Of a DNA stretch of 64,000 nucleotides, positions 51,785-64,000 are shown piece after piece. The position numbers and the translations under genes were made by a program. The DNA is taken from the NCBI RefSeq assembly GCF_030253575.1, contig NC_080559.1, positions 31,584,501-31,648,500 on the forward strand, written 5' to 3'. The stretch's first letter is position 1. Each line of letters opens with the position of its first letter. The notes below the pieces were generated by a model, which did not search any database, was not told where the DNA came from, and saw only the letters and a program-made list of their open reading frames with translations. This DNA is from Rhododendron vialii (taxonomy: Eukaryota; Streptophyta; Magnoliopsida; Ericales; Ericaceae).

Positions 51785-54700
51785 ATGGCGCCCTCTGGAG
51801 CCTCTGATTCGCCCGCAACACCGGAAAAAGCAGAACGTAACCTCCAGGTACAATTTGATTTCCTATTGTTTCACGTTGCAAGATTTGGTTTCATGTTGAC
51901 AGCATAAAGGACTGACCATATTGCAGCCTTTCTTCGTTCTCCACAAAGCGTCGCACTGTAATGCGGAGAGGAAATCAACAGGAGGGGTAAGAACCGGAAG
52001 CAAAACTAGGACCAGGAGAAGAATTGATTTAACACCACCGCGGCCTAAGAGTTCGGAGGGATCGGAGGCCGAGTTTGATGGAGGAGACAACGATGACAAC
52101 CACGATCATCAGTTGCGAACAGATGCTTTCAATCACGCCTGGTCCAAAATTGAGTCCACAATTAAGGCAAGTCCCTAGCTGTGCTATTAGATTAACCACC
52201 AACTCATCTAAAAGCTTAAGCTGTTGGAAGGATGAGTAACTTTATTATTTTTATCTTGGACATGCATCCTCACGTGTAGCCAAGCTCTCTTCCACGAGAG
52301 GACTAAACACGTGGAAATATTTTATTCACGTGTACAAGAGGGAGAGGACTAAACACGTGGAAATATTTTATTCACGTGTACAAGAGGGCTAACCACGTGT
52401 CTCAATAACAGCATGGGCTGGTCCCGCGTAGGCTAGAACCGCATATGCTAAAACTGCGTGTGTATCAATGAACGGGACCTTCATCTCTAGCCCCTATGGG
52501 GATTTCCTCAAGGACATATTATCCACCTTTTGACCTGCAGTCACCATTTTTGTATATGCGGCATGGTGTATTTACTTTATGTTTTTTTATTTTTTAGCAA
52601 TCAAATGTAAGGCCTAATGCTTCACTAATAGGGGCGGGATCTCGCTCCCACAAATGTAGGCTTTGTTTGGTCTCATATTCAGAGGATACTTGTGCTTAAG
52701 ATTTGAGAAGGAACATGGTCTTACTATGTTTTCGTCATTTGATTGCTTTTTCCCCCTAAAAACGTACGTTTCATCTTGATACTTCCATTTCTTATGATCA
52801 ATCTTCTTACAATTTCTACTAAAAAAAGAGAGAAAGAAGAGAGGGGGGGGTGGGTGGGGGTAGAGAAATGCAGTTGGATTGGCTTAGCTATTCTCGAAGT
52901 CAAAGAGTAATAACTAAGGCTAAGAGCAAATGAAGGATACAACCAGTTCATTGAGCATATGCGGTTCCTGCCTACGCGGAACCAGCCCATGCGGTTATTG
53001 GGACACGCGGTTAGCCCTCTTGTACGCGTGTTTAGCCCTCTTGTAGGCTGTGAGATTGCCTGCTCTAATAACATAATAGATTGTTCACCCCCAACTCATC
53101 TAAAAGCTTAAGCTGTTAGAGAGAGGAGTAACTTTATTATTTATATCTTCAAGTTCAACATATGTGGAGAGAGAGTATGTTCCATATCTCCAAATGGCTT
53201 TCATCCAATTTCTTAAGAATAGAGGTTTTATTTGTGTAATCTCAGGATGTTTTGAGGAATATTAATGCTGATGCATTCAATGACGTACATTGCTGGGTTC
53301 AAAGTTCATTCAACGAAATTCGATCAAATGGAATGCTTGATCGTGCTAAAGCTACTCGACCTTATCCCATTGTCACTAATCCTATATCTAAACAACTTTA
53401 CACAGGCCTGGTCTTCACCAGTAAGTTTCTTTTAATAGTTTTTGTTTGCTCATTATGGTTAAGCTAGTAGATCCGTACAGCGAAGATAAAGTGGACCTCA
53501 TTGCGACAGTTTTTTTGCAACTTTTGAACTTAATTTCAGACTTATTCATAATCTTTCACATATGTACCCTACCTTGATGTATGTTTAACCTTGAATTCTT
53601 ATTTGTCTTGTAATTTGCAGAGAATATGGAATTGGTTGATGATCTCTTGACGTTTGAGGACCTTGGTCTACATTTGAAATCTCGTGGATGCCACGTGGCT
53701 AACCTTTCATCATTTGACTTCTCGGCCAAAAATGGGATAGATGGGTGTCTTAGAGGTTTATTGAGGCTGTTTGTAAAGACTAGCTTGGATGTATGTTATG
53801 CCAATACTTTTTTACAGCAATTGAACTTGATTATCTTGAAACTTCAGATACTCGAGTTTGTTCCATGTTTTTAGTGCAGGTGGCTGATATGTCCGTCTTA
53901 GCATTGTGGTACATTGACCAAGGGGACTATGATAACCCAGTTGTTGTAATTATAGATGATTTGGAGAGATGCTGTGGGTCTGTCTTGACTGACTTCATTC
54001 TCATGTTGAGGTATTGTAGCTTGCTCTAACTGCCAGCTAAGCATTAGTTGGCTCCCAGTATATCTCTTTAACCCTTGACTCTAGCAGGAAAAATATTAAG
54101 AGCTTCCTTAAGTATTACAAGTTTTGTTGGCCTTGTTTATGCTACCATGCCTTTCCAGGAATTAACCTGTTTCCTAACTTCTGTAAACATGTTAGAGCTA
54201 AAATCTGAGGGAAATTGGTGTCAAGGATAACTTTTTCAAGATACACATAAAAATCCTCGTTCTGTGAGGGATTCAGTCATGTTTTAGTTGCAAGAGACCT
54301 TATGATATATCCATCACCCATAGGTTAGTTTAATACACATCCACAAAGCTAAGCAGATGACCTAGTGTTTTCTGTTTCACTTCCTTATATGGTGTAATGA
54401 GTGTAGGATCAGTTCAGATAAAAAAAAAAGGTGTAGGATAAGCTCAGATAAAAAAACAAAAAAAAAACTGTAGGATCAGTTGGATATGATATGGTTGTTA
54501 GATAGCTTGATATTCACTGTTGGACCAATTGAATAACAATGTAAGCTTTAGGAGGATTGGTGATCTAAGAATAGTTAGTCCTGTATATTTCATGCTACTT
54601 AAGCCTAAAATGCTAATTCCTATGAATCTATGATACAAACAGTGAATGGGTGGTTAAGATTCCAATCATCTTGATATTTGGAGTTGCTACCTCGGTTGAT

Positions 54701-57700
54701 GCCCTGAGAAACATACTTCCTTCACATGCTCTTCAGTGCCTGTCCTGTCATAAGTTCATTTTGGGATCTCCAGCTGAGAGAATGGATGCAATCATCGAGG
54801 CCGTCCTTGTGAAACGTTGTTCTGGATTCAGTGTTGGCCACAAGGTGGCAGTATTTTTGAGAAACTATTTTTTAAGGCAGGATGGAACTTTGACCTCATT
54901 TGTCAGAGCTTTGAAGGTAGGTGTTCAGTCCAATGTAGATTTATTGCTATTTCCCGCGTCTTGATAATGGTTGCAGATTCTTTCATGTGCTTGTCAAGTT
55001 ATAGTTTTGAAAAGCTTGCTAATGTAATGCAATCACAAGTGCTTCCAGATAGCAATTGTCCAGCATTTTTCCATGGAACCTCTAAGCTTCATACTCTGGG
55101 GCCTATTTCACAAAGATAGTCAGGTTGAAGTTTCTTCACCTATGATAAGATGTTTAAGTATTTTTTCTTTTCCAGGCATGCTATTTAATTATGTTATACT
55201 TCACAAGATCCTTTTGAAGTCATGACTGCTTATTTTTCTTCATTTTTTCTCTTTTCACTTGCTATCTTGAACCATGAAAATGGTCATTTTCACACCTCAA
55301 GTGTGTAATTTTTGCATCATTCGACTCACAGTTGTGGTGGTTATGGACTCTTCACGAAAGGAGAATGCAGTACAACCCTTCCGTTGATCTCTATATGATT
55401 TCAAGAAAGTAGCATTGGTTAGCATGCATACGTTCTCTTTGCTTACCATATGGATATTGAAGTATTATCCTATATGTCATGGGATACATACCAAAATTAT
55501 ACAATTGTTTTCATGATTCACAATTTTTTGAGTTGCATGCTGCTGCCAATTTCATATAATATCAGTACAATACAAATGTACAAAAACAACTCGTGCTTGC
55601 CGTTTTTGAGACTTCCAAATTCATATAATGTGCTTTACTTTTTAGTGATTCTTGACTGTTGCAGGATTTAAGCAGTGAAAGACCTGTATCATTGCCAGAA
55701 ACAGTGTTAAAGCAACTGTTTAGTCTTCCATCTTGCAGGAGGTACACGTAAATTTTTAATAATGTTGCAATTTTTTCTTTTTATTTCTGGTGATACAGAT
55801 GTTTCCCTTTGGCAAACAATGAGATTCTGAGTTTGTGTGCACATTGGTAACAAGGAATGAACTTGCTGAACCAAATGAAGAAATTTTTGCTCAAGGTTTG
55901 GCTGACTTGAAGAGATTGCAGAATTTTTGGAGTTCTGTGGTTCTGGTGAGGCCTTAAACTCATTCTTCTTCATCTGTCATCTTCATATTCTTTGTGGTCT
56001 AAACATAAATACTTGTGCTTAACCAAATCTTGTGGTTTGGTTCCCCCCCAAATGATATCTACTACCTTCGTGTAATGCATTATTTCATTTTATAACTACT
56101 ACTTGTGTACTTCATGTTTCATTTTGATTTTAGGACTACAATACTAAAGGGACTAAAAAGGGTTTCAGTTGTCTATGTATGTGTTGTCTTAACACTAATT
56201 GTAATTAGCTTTAGCGAAGCGAAGTGTTTGCCTCAAATCCCTATCAAGTGTACTCTTCTGGCTGCGGCTGCTTCAGTACTCAAACCTGTGCCTTTTGTTA
56301 TGAGTAAAAGTACATCAAAAGCACCAAAGGGAGGCACCTACTCTCACCTACTAGCGCAACTAGTACTACATCTGGCCTTGTTGGCATGTTCTCTTTTTAT
56401 TTTACCAATTGGTGTTGCTGGAACTTGAGCGCAGTAACTTTTTTTACTTCTTTATTTTTTATTTTTTATTTGTAGCTTCGAATTTCCACATTTTTGGTTG
56501 AAGCTACAGGCCATTTGTTTAATGTGTTAAAAGTGTTGCTTTATATATATTCGTTCTGGTTGTTACTATATGAAACGTACTTATCCCATTGTTTGTACTT
56601 TGTATCGTAAGTTGTTCTAAAACTTCAAGATCCTATTGTTTGGTTATTACTGATGTTCACTCACGGTTGCAGTTTATTGATTCCACTACGCCTCCCCCCT
56701 GGGCAGATATGCTTGTACAGATTTTTTTTGAAGGAAGGAAATTCATGCTTGTACAGATAATTGAGGAACATTTGATGCGATATCGTTTCTTTTTGTTGAC
56801 AGATTACTTTTGTTGCAGTGCCTGTTTGAAGCTGGAAAAAGCCATGAAATTACCTTGTTGGACTTGTACTGTGAGACACTTGATCCAGAGCTACACCACT
56901 CGAGGGCTTCTGATCATCACTTGGGACCAGAAGCAGCAGTTGTAATGTCTTCAAGTGACCATCATGTGCATGGACCATTGCAAAACCATGTTTTTATCTC
57001 TCAGGTCGTCCGCAAGGTCAGGTGCGTAATGGAAATGGATTTTGATTAATATATCTTTATATAAAAGGAATTTTTTTTTTATGATGATGAATCCCTTCAG
57101 GGGTAACCCCAGGTCAATGGCTGTTAGCGCTACCACACCCAGAGACTGGGCAAAGCTAAGAGGTCCAGGACCCATTGAGAACCATGTGCAGGTGGCACGG
57201 CGACTTGGGAGGAGTTGAACACATTATTTTCACTTCTTTAGGTTATTTTGGGAAAGTAAAACCGTAAATGCTTTTACTTGCATATCCTGGATATATATTT
57301 TGGAACTTTACAATGTTCCATACAGAAAAATATATGTTGGAAGAGAAACTTCATAGGAAATAAGGAGTTGAGTTTTGTTCACCCTCCACTTAAGAGGGTG
57401 AACATTACCCTCCATCTTATTGGTTGAAATGGTGTGGATCCCACCACAAAGTGATGTCATGCTTACCAAGAAGTGTATTGCATGGTAAGCATGACATCAC
57501 TTTGTAGTGGGATCCACATCATTTCAACCTATAGGAAAGAGGGTAATGTTCACCCTCTTTTAAGGAGGGTGAACAAAATTGCACTCGGAAATAAGTGCAC
57601 TTAATTTTGGCAGCCGAAAATGAAAGTCAAGATACTTTAATTGGGGCGGGAGGAGTAATGACTGGAGTCTAAATTAAACCCCTGGAGGATAGAGCTAAAA

Positions 57701-60700
57701 TGTACTAAACTATAGCTTCAAAACCAACAACAGTGTTGAACAAACATGGCTAAACTCAAGCCCATGGGCCGCCATATATATGCGCTGTTTCGAGGAGTTG
57801 CTTAAAATTTGTCTTCACAATCATCTGGCATTAAAAGCAAAATATATGAGCATGATCTGCCATATGATTGTTTACAGTGAAATATTAGATGGTTCAGGAC
57901 TTTCTGAAGCCTTCTCATTTGTTAGATGATACGAAAACCTTTTAACCTGTGAATGAAATTAGTTGCTTTTGTTTCCGTGCTATTATCAGACTACTAAAAC
58001 TTAGTTTAATCAGGGATCTACCATTAGTGTCCCTAAATCAGTTGCTCAACAGATGGGAAAAGCATACGAAGGGCATAATTGAGGTACGCCTCAGCTGATC
58101 TTGTTTATGTTTGCATAATGTCTGTAATGATTCACACTTTACTCACCCAACAACTTGTTGGAGTCTAACAAAATGCCCCAAAATACTTAATCTCAAGTTT
58201 TTTAGTTATATCTGGTGATCCATTATACATCCCTCATGCTTCTTGCAACCCATCCGTGTGAGACAAACATGGGTGCAATGTCCATACTTTTTTCTTGCCT
58301 GAATTCAAAGTGAGGACCTATCAGGGTACATTAATTTTATTAATGAAATAAGAATTTCTATTGAATGTTTGGGCATGCCTTCGATGTTTGATTTCATGCT
58401 TATACACTGCTGTTGTTCTCTACAGATTGTAAGCTCTATGAACTCGTGAATTGGATGCTTAGCTATATAGAACCAACTTAGCTGCTTTGAAGGAATGCAT
58501 TACCACAAGAAAACCGCGCAAGAATTTGTTGGAAAATAACTCACTCGGAAAAATTAAAAAGGAGTTTGTGACTGTTAAGTTACCAATAGTCCCAATAGCT
58601 TAAGCTGTTAGGAAATGGGCCAAATAATGAACATCAAGCTATCTAACACCCTCCCTCACGTGCAACCCTGTCTTTCACGTGGATATGCAAATTTTCATAA
58701 ATAAAGCAAAACAGAATGCGAAAGGGAGAAGCAGAATGCAAATAGGGAACAAATACAAACAGAGAGACTTGAACCCAATAATGTATATCAAGCTATCTAA
58801 CACTTACGAGTCTCCACTGAGACAAACTTCTGGTGTGTGATAGAGTTCATTTGTTTCTATATCTGGTTATTTATATGTACCTACTATGAAAATATTGCTT
58901 AATGCAAAAAGCTTATATAGCCTGTGCCATAAAAAATGGAAACATTAATTTTCTGTCTTCCTATTTCCAGAATCACAGCGATGTCTAATTAGTAAGCGAT
59001 TGAATGACTGGGCTTACCGTCCAATTTTCACCTTTTGAGTATAACAGTTGCTGAGGAGATATAACTATTTTGGACAATAAGTACCAAAGAATTTTTACAT
59101 ATTTTGGACAATGTGCTTGTCTCAGATCCACGAGAAAGTGAGGGAGCTGCAGTCAATTGTGAAATTTGAGGATGGAAAGGCTTTGAAGCGAGAATTGACA
59201 GACATATCCAAGTAAGTTTCATTTTTCTGTGCTTTTGTTCTTTCTTACATAAATACATTGAAGTTTTGCTCCATTGAAAAGAGAGCTACATCTCTCAACA
59301 GCGAGGGTAAATATGAAACACAAGTGATAACAATGGTGAGCCTATAGTAGAAAAATCTTAATTTTTTTAATTTCCCAAAATACTTAATTGGCTTGTAGAA
59401 CCTCTATATTGGGTAAGGCCGTCAAATCCAACAAAAACAAGCCCATTAGCCAGATCTAAAAACGGCGCCCAAAGTTCTCAAAATCATACGGACAGTGGAA
59501 AACCATACCAGATGGCTTTAAATTTTTTATGCAAAATTGACCACACCTCTACTATTAGGGAGGCAAACCAGAGGGGGCGATCGCAAGTCGCTGATGACAC
59601 CGGTGTTCTGCACTGATGCTGACGTATCAGTGCAAAGCTATTTGATTGCCTCCTCCTGTGGCCCGTAGATGATTTATCTTTTTTAAGGGTAAGGTTTTGA
59701 TCGGAATAAATCGCTGCTATGATAAGAAGTTATTTAGTAGCAAGTTGAGGGTACTAGATATGTTATTTGCCCTTTTCGCATCCCACCAACATGGCAAGAG
59801 GATTGTAACAATCTACCCCTCTTAAATTTTTTAAGGTTTTCGCTCCCTACTGCCCACAAGGCCTAGTAACGTCCCCTGGTTGGCCACAGGCTCAGGGCCT
59901 ATACCCTCGGGAGCCTCTACTCCTTTTCCACACTGCCACGGTGCCCTCCACGAAGTAGGGTCGGCTTATTATCCCAAACAAAGTGGCCCTAAACAACATA
60001 GCCCAGAAACTATATCTCAAATTATATGTTAACAAACAAGTTTAAATTGACAATTAGCAATGCTGGATAGGGTGGTCACGCATGGTGTAACTATTTGTCT
60101 CGTGCTTTAGACTTACATCTTTAATTCCCTTGAACTTTTTTTTCTTATCTTGCACTTGATTGTGTTACACGGTCTTGGGTAGAACTCAACCCCAAAAGCT
60201 AGTTTTTGAAGTGAGGGTGCCCTCACGCTTATATTCTTCATATTACTTTGGTACCCAAGCAATGTGGGACTTCGCTTCGCACCCTCCCTCATGCCCAGCG
60301 TGCCGCGTGTAGGCCAGGGACACACATCCTACCCATCCTTGGCATACCCGGCTCTGATACCATGTTATATTGTCTTGGGTAGAACTCAACCCAAAAGCTA
60401 GCTTTTGAAGTGAAGGTGCCCTCACTCTTATATTATTCATATTATTTCTTTGGTACCCAAGCGATGTGGGACTTTGCTTCACAGATTATTGTTATATTTG
60501 TATGCTTACATGATGTGTCTCTAATACTTTGGCAGAAACGTAATTGACTTCGGTTCATTTAACAGGAGTCAGAAAACTCGAAGCAACTTTAATGTTTACA
60601 AGGATGGAAAAGCTGTAAATGAGAAAGCTGCAGCACTAATTGATTTCATGGTTGAGTAAGGGAACCTTTGTCTTGTATTCATATCCTTCTTTCTTTTCCA

Positions 60701-63595
60701 TTTAACATTTGCATACACCTATAGTGCCAACAATAGTCTCTGTCCTTCATATGAACTTCACTCTTTAACCATTTATGTTCCTTGGTTGAGATTTTTTCAT
60801 TTCTGCCCATTCTATTGTCCTGTTCAAATGCTTTTTAACTCTTGAATCTTTGGTTACTAAACAGGAAATATATGCAGCCCATTGAGTGCATACCTTACCA
60901 TGAAATCATCTGCTTTAAGAATGTTGACAAACTTCAATCAGTAAGTATTCTGAGATTACTTTAACCAGCGTACTTATTGGAGCTTTCCTATTTGCTGCAA
61001 GAAAATGGGAATTAATAGAAACTGTTCAGTAACTAGTCGTTAAGATAGCGCTAATATAGGACTCTACGCAAGTCAATAGTAGGCTTCATTGTTATCCTGC
61101 CTATTTACAATGTGTTGATAGGTTCTGTTGATTATGTATTAATGTGACTTTGATTTTTTGTCTGAAGGCACCCGGCTAGTGGATAAAATTGATTTTTGTG
61201 AAGTTTAGAACAAGACATGGTTGGAAGTTTGACTCACCATATTAGAACATCCATGTTAAGACGTTTTCTTCACGTAGTTCTTGTATTTGTATTACCCGTA
61301 GATAAGGTTAAGCCTGCATTTCTATATTCCTTTAGAAGAAACTGCATACTACTTTGGAGTTTGGACTTGGGTGTTAATACATGAGCGTTATATTTTGGCT
61401 TTCCCCCCCATCCCCTAATTTTACAACATCACTCTCATTTTGCTACACTAGGCTTTGATGGGAGACCCAAGGAGAACAATCCAAGTTGATCTTTTGGAGT
61501 TCCACAAATTTCTCAAGTGCAGTTGCTGCAGCAAGAATGGCAATATACCATTTCCATCCATGCTTGACACTTCAATTATGTAAGTACTAAACTTGTTGCT
61601 GTAATTGGAAGTTCGTAGTTTAGTTGAAAATGGCTGCGACTATCCTAGGAATTTTAGAAGGTGGTTGTCTGTCAAGTGGGTGTATTCCATTTTCGATGGA
61701 TTATTACGTATTGGAAAAGGGTTACAAATAATGAGTTACAAACTTACATTGTCTCTTTTGAGTTTTGAGAATGTTAAGTATGTACAGGGTTTGATGTTAA
61801 GAGTTTGACAATGTATTTGAGAACGTTAAAATTTGCGAAATATATTTGAGATTAACTGTTTGAGAGACCTGCTATTTATTGACCTATTTTGCATAGTAGA
61901 ACGATTGTATTTTTCTTAGATGAATAATGATGGATTCTATTCTTGTTCCAAACAAATGGGCAGGGAAGTGTCAGACAAGCACCAAACATGTATTCTGCCT
62001 AACACAGTTTTGTTAAGTGGATGGTCCAAGTACGTTGTGTGGCATGATTCCTTAAGGAAAAAAGAGAGTTTCTGAGTAGGATTTACAATTGTACAGGCTA
62101 ACATTCAACTTGGATCTTCTATGCCTCTCTCCGTGTTTTAGCAACTGGAGTTTTTTTGCAGCAATGTCTTCCTCCCATCTAATATCATCTGCCCTGATGA
62201 AAGGCTGAGTTTGGCTAAAGTTTGGTTCAAGAATTTTGGACTCAATGTTGCCCAAGAGTGAACTTGGGCCATATTCCACATTGCCCAATTCTTGCAAGTC
62301 AATGTATTGTTTATCAGTAATTTTTAAAACAAATATGTTCTCAGTCCGTATGTAAATCTTAATTATTCTCTATTACGTACTGCATCGTTACCATTATCCC
62401 TAATTAAATCATGACATTCACCCCGAGGGAAACGTGTGAATTCCGTATTTACCAAACTAAATCAGTTCAATTCCGGCATTGTGTTGTCAGGTGCTGTTCC
62501 AACTGTTGTAGCAGGAAATTTTGTTTTGAATCCAGTACTAATAGTGGCACCTGATTCTTATATTATAATAAATGGATTAATATACACTTCACTAGTTGTC
62601 GCACCAGTTGTGTGTAATTAGGAGGTCGATTTCTATGTTTCAACTTGATAAAGGAAGTTTGAAGTATTGCTTGAAAGTCGAGTCCCGGCACCATTTGTTT
62701 TTGCAGGTACATGTTGACTCAAGAGTATGGTGACCTTATTAATCTCCATGACTGGTACCAATCTTTCAAAGCAACTGTACTTCCTCCAAGAATCAAGGGG
62801 AAGCACCGGTTGAAGCATTCACCATCACCAAAGAAAAGAAAGGAAGCTAAAGAATCTCAAAACAAGGGTGAAGCAACTGTTCAGTATCCTCTTGCTTCTC
62901 ATTTCATAGCATTTTCTGCTTGTCAATGTTGATCTGGTCAATTTGACCCATTAAGCATTTCGATTTACATAGCACGTTGCGATTGAAGGATTGCCGTACT
63001 TGCATGTAGATAATTGAGTTCTAAACAAAGTTGCTGAAGTCTGTGAGCTGCTCTTTGTTCCGTTACTATGGTAGTGAGTTTACCTCTAGTTGAGTTTAGA
63101 CTCGCTTTTAAGGGGTTTCTTGCTAAAACTAGTGCGGTATATTTCCCTCCAATTTTAGGTATTTTGAGCCTATCACTTAAATGGTTGATGATCTCAGTGC
63201 TGCTACCACTGGGTCACATGCATGCACCTTGCAGACAGATAATATTGATTAGAGTTTCCAATTTTTTTTTAACCTTGTTTCAAAAGTCAAATATTGACAT
63301 TATGACATGAGTATAAGTGTAGGTCCTCAATACCACGTTTCATGTCACTCATAGCCGTTGTAGTTGACACATCGGGTCATTTTGGTAGAATCCTGGTTTG
63401 AAATTTACGTCTTTGACAGCAATCGTGTAACGCTACTGTGTGAATGTGCCCAATGGATCTCTGGAAATCCTTGACCTCATTTTGTATAGAGCAAAGTTCT
63501 GCAGGGCCGTTACGGAGCTCCAGATTACAGGGCTGCTTCGGATGCCTAGCAAAAGACGGCCTGATTATGTTCAGAGAGTGGCCTTTGGTCTCTGA
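51785..63595 (+). CDS. ORC3: Origin recognition complex subunit 3 (17 exons, 743 aa)
   Basis: ORC3 is a core subunit of the six-part complex that marks replication origins and loads the MCM helicase in the nucleus. Exons: 51785-51847, 51927-52166, 53246-53420, 53621-53790, 53880-54010, 54643-54916, 55049-55123, 55665-55741, 55855-55945, 56819-57021, 58014-58083, 59126-59211, 60566-60655, 60865-60940, 61452-61579, 62707-62883, 63490-63595; every join keeps frame, 2232 nt, close to Arabidopsis ORC3 length. Landmarks: PFFVLHKAS near the N terminus, the AAA+-like core VVVIIDDLERCCGSVLTDFI, VQHFSMEPLSFIL, LKRLQNFWSSVVL, a basic KHSPSPKKRKEAKE segment (possible nuclear signal) and the conserved C-terminal winged-helix end ELQITGLLRMPSKRRPDYVQ. 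Intron 2 uses a GC donor (AAG|GCAAGT). Intact. Confidence 0.93.
52187..53165 (-). mobile_element. Degenerate short LTR element in ORC3 intron 2
   Basis: Two roughly 75-90-bp direct repeats lie at about 52190-52264 and 53075-53160, sharing CAACTCATCTAAAAGCTTAA and AGTAACTTTATTATTT. On the minus strand the first is followed by TTATTAGAGCAGG, a decayed TGGTATCAGAGC-type primer site. The interior has a tandem 47-bp repeat (52297-52387) and inverted copies of ACGCGGTTAGCCCTCTTGTA-like sequence. No coding capacity. Ends are approximate. Confidence 0.6.
57069..57216 (-). mobile_element. SINE fragment in ORC3 intron 10
   Basis: Minus-strand reading has a B-box-like GTTCAACTCC and ends ATTCATCATCAT plus an A-run (poly-T at 57069-57079). 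No target duplication found; probably 5' truncated. Confidence 0.45.
57373..57578. mobile_element. Palindromic MITE in ORC3 intron 10 (206 bp)
   Basis: TTTTGTTCACCCTCC at the left and GGAGGGTGAACAAAA at the right. The arms stay complementary almost to the centre (GTGGGATCCACA, GCATGACATCACTTTGT), with a short loop near 57475. Confidence 0.85.
58573..58803 (-). mobile_element. TRIM-like remnant in ORC3 intron 11
   Basis: Minus-strand reading: a partial LTR start TGTTAGATAGCTTGATATAC, a short interior ending GCACGTGAGGGAGGG (polypurine tract), then a 76-bp LTR from TGTTAGATAGCTTGATGTTC to AACTTAACA. No primer site is kept at the left LTR junction. Confidence 0.6.
60163..60483 (-). mobile_element. 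Complete TRIM element in ORC3 intron 12 (321 bp)
   Basis: Minus-strand order: 5' LTR 60483-60363 (121 bp), primer-binding site TGGTATCAGAGC directly after it, about 62 bp interior, polypurine tract GAGGGAGGG, 3' LTR 60281-60163 (119 bp). LTRs begin TG(T/C)GAAGC and end AACA and are about 90% alike by eye. Flanks GATTG and GATTA form a 4-of-5 target duplication. Antisense to ORC3. TRIMs encode nothing and move with proteins of other LTR elements. Confidence 0.88.
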
Positions 63596-64000
63596 CATGC
63601 TGGGCTCGAACAGGTTTGATACTCTCATCCTATTATGTGACTGGGATCTTGATTTTCTGAGCAAATACTTGATTAGTCTCAGTCCAAGATGAATTTGAAG
63701 GATTTTCACTCATGAAGCTATGGATCCTCCTGTAATCATTGTTTGCATTGTAAATGATATCAGATTATCAGGGCAACAGCGCTTGAAGAACGGTGAGCTC
63801 CTCTGTGAACGGGCAACTGTAATTGATAGGAATATTATAACTGGGAATTCTTGAGCTTTTTTAAGCTTTGTGTTGTCTAGTTTTATTCCCTCGCTGTAGT
63901 TCATTTGTTGAGCTCTCCTCTGTTTTAGTTGATGCTAGGTGGGTTAATTAATGCTTTCCTTTGTTTGTTTGCTGCTCTAGCTGGGTGGCTAATGCGTTGC
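63596..64000. other. ORC3 3' flank, probably 3' UTR at first
   Basis: No coding frame of note on either strand. The T-rich sequence after about 63850 could hold the polyadenylation region. Confidence 0.5.

Overview
The window is nuclear DNA of a flowering plant, probably a woody eudicot. The evidence is intron-rich genes with GT-AG (and a few GC-AG) introns, recognisable plant-only proteins, AT-rich intergenic DNA, many CT/AG microsatellites, and plant-type mobile elements (Copia, TRIM, SINE, LINE, Stowaway and hAT-like MITEs). I cannot name the species; an Ericales-type genome would fit, but that is a guess. Exon coordinates below were worked out by eye from splice sites, reading-frame continuity and remembered family sequence, not from transcripts.

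Layout. (1) 2.1-15.8 kb: two tandem plus-strand genes for a zinc-dependent alcohol dehydrogenase-like enzyme, each with 7 exons of identical lengths and 377 codons. The space between them is a repeat nest: a hAT-like MITE, a deleted LINE with a 15-bp target-site duplication, a threefold tandem array of a 365-bp unit, and a 1.2-kb foldback inside the middle unit with a Stowaway MITE inside it. (2) 16.4-20.3 kb, minus: a small chloroplast inner-membrane protein gene. (3) 22.8-31.4 kb, minus: an 11-exon AIPP2-type PHD-finger protein of about 1504 aa. (4) 34.9-49.6 kb, minus: a 13-exon GTG/COLD1 gene (468 aa, Golgi-pH-regulator/GPCR-type G protein family). Its 5.8-kb fourth intron carries a 4.28-kb Copia element. 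(5) 51.8-63.6 kb, plus: a 17-exon ORC3 gene (743 aa), divergent from GTG across about 2.2 kb.

The genes look like unrelated neighbours, as is usual in plant chromosomes; only the two dehydrogenases form a functional cluster (tandem duplicates). All five main genes appear intact.

The most unusual object is the Copia element at 42619-46897. Its two 175-bp LTRs look identical and it has a 5-bp target duplication, so it inserted recently. Yet it lacks reverse transcriptase, has a single TGA exactly at the gag/pol border, carries a second LTR plus second primer-binding site in its leader, and carries an inverted 254-bp copy of that same leader segment followed by A22 where reverse transcriptase should be. 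A transcript could fold into a long hairpin. It reads as a chimera of a Copia element with a TRIM-like miniature element, made by template switching. The retroelements with clear orientation inside introns here are all antisense to their host gene.
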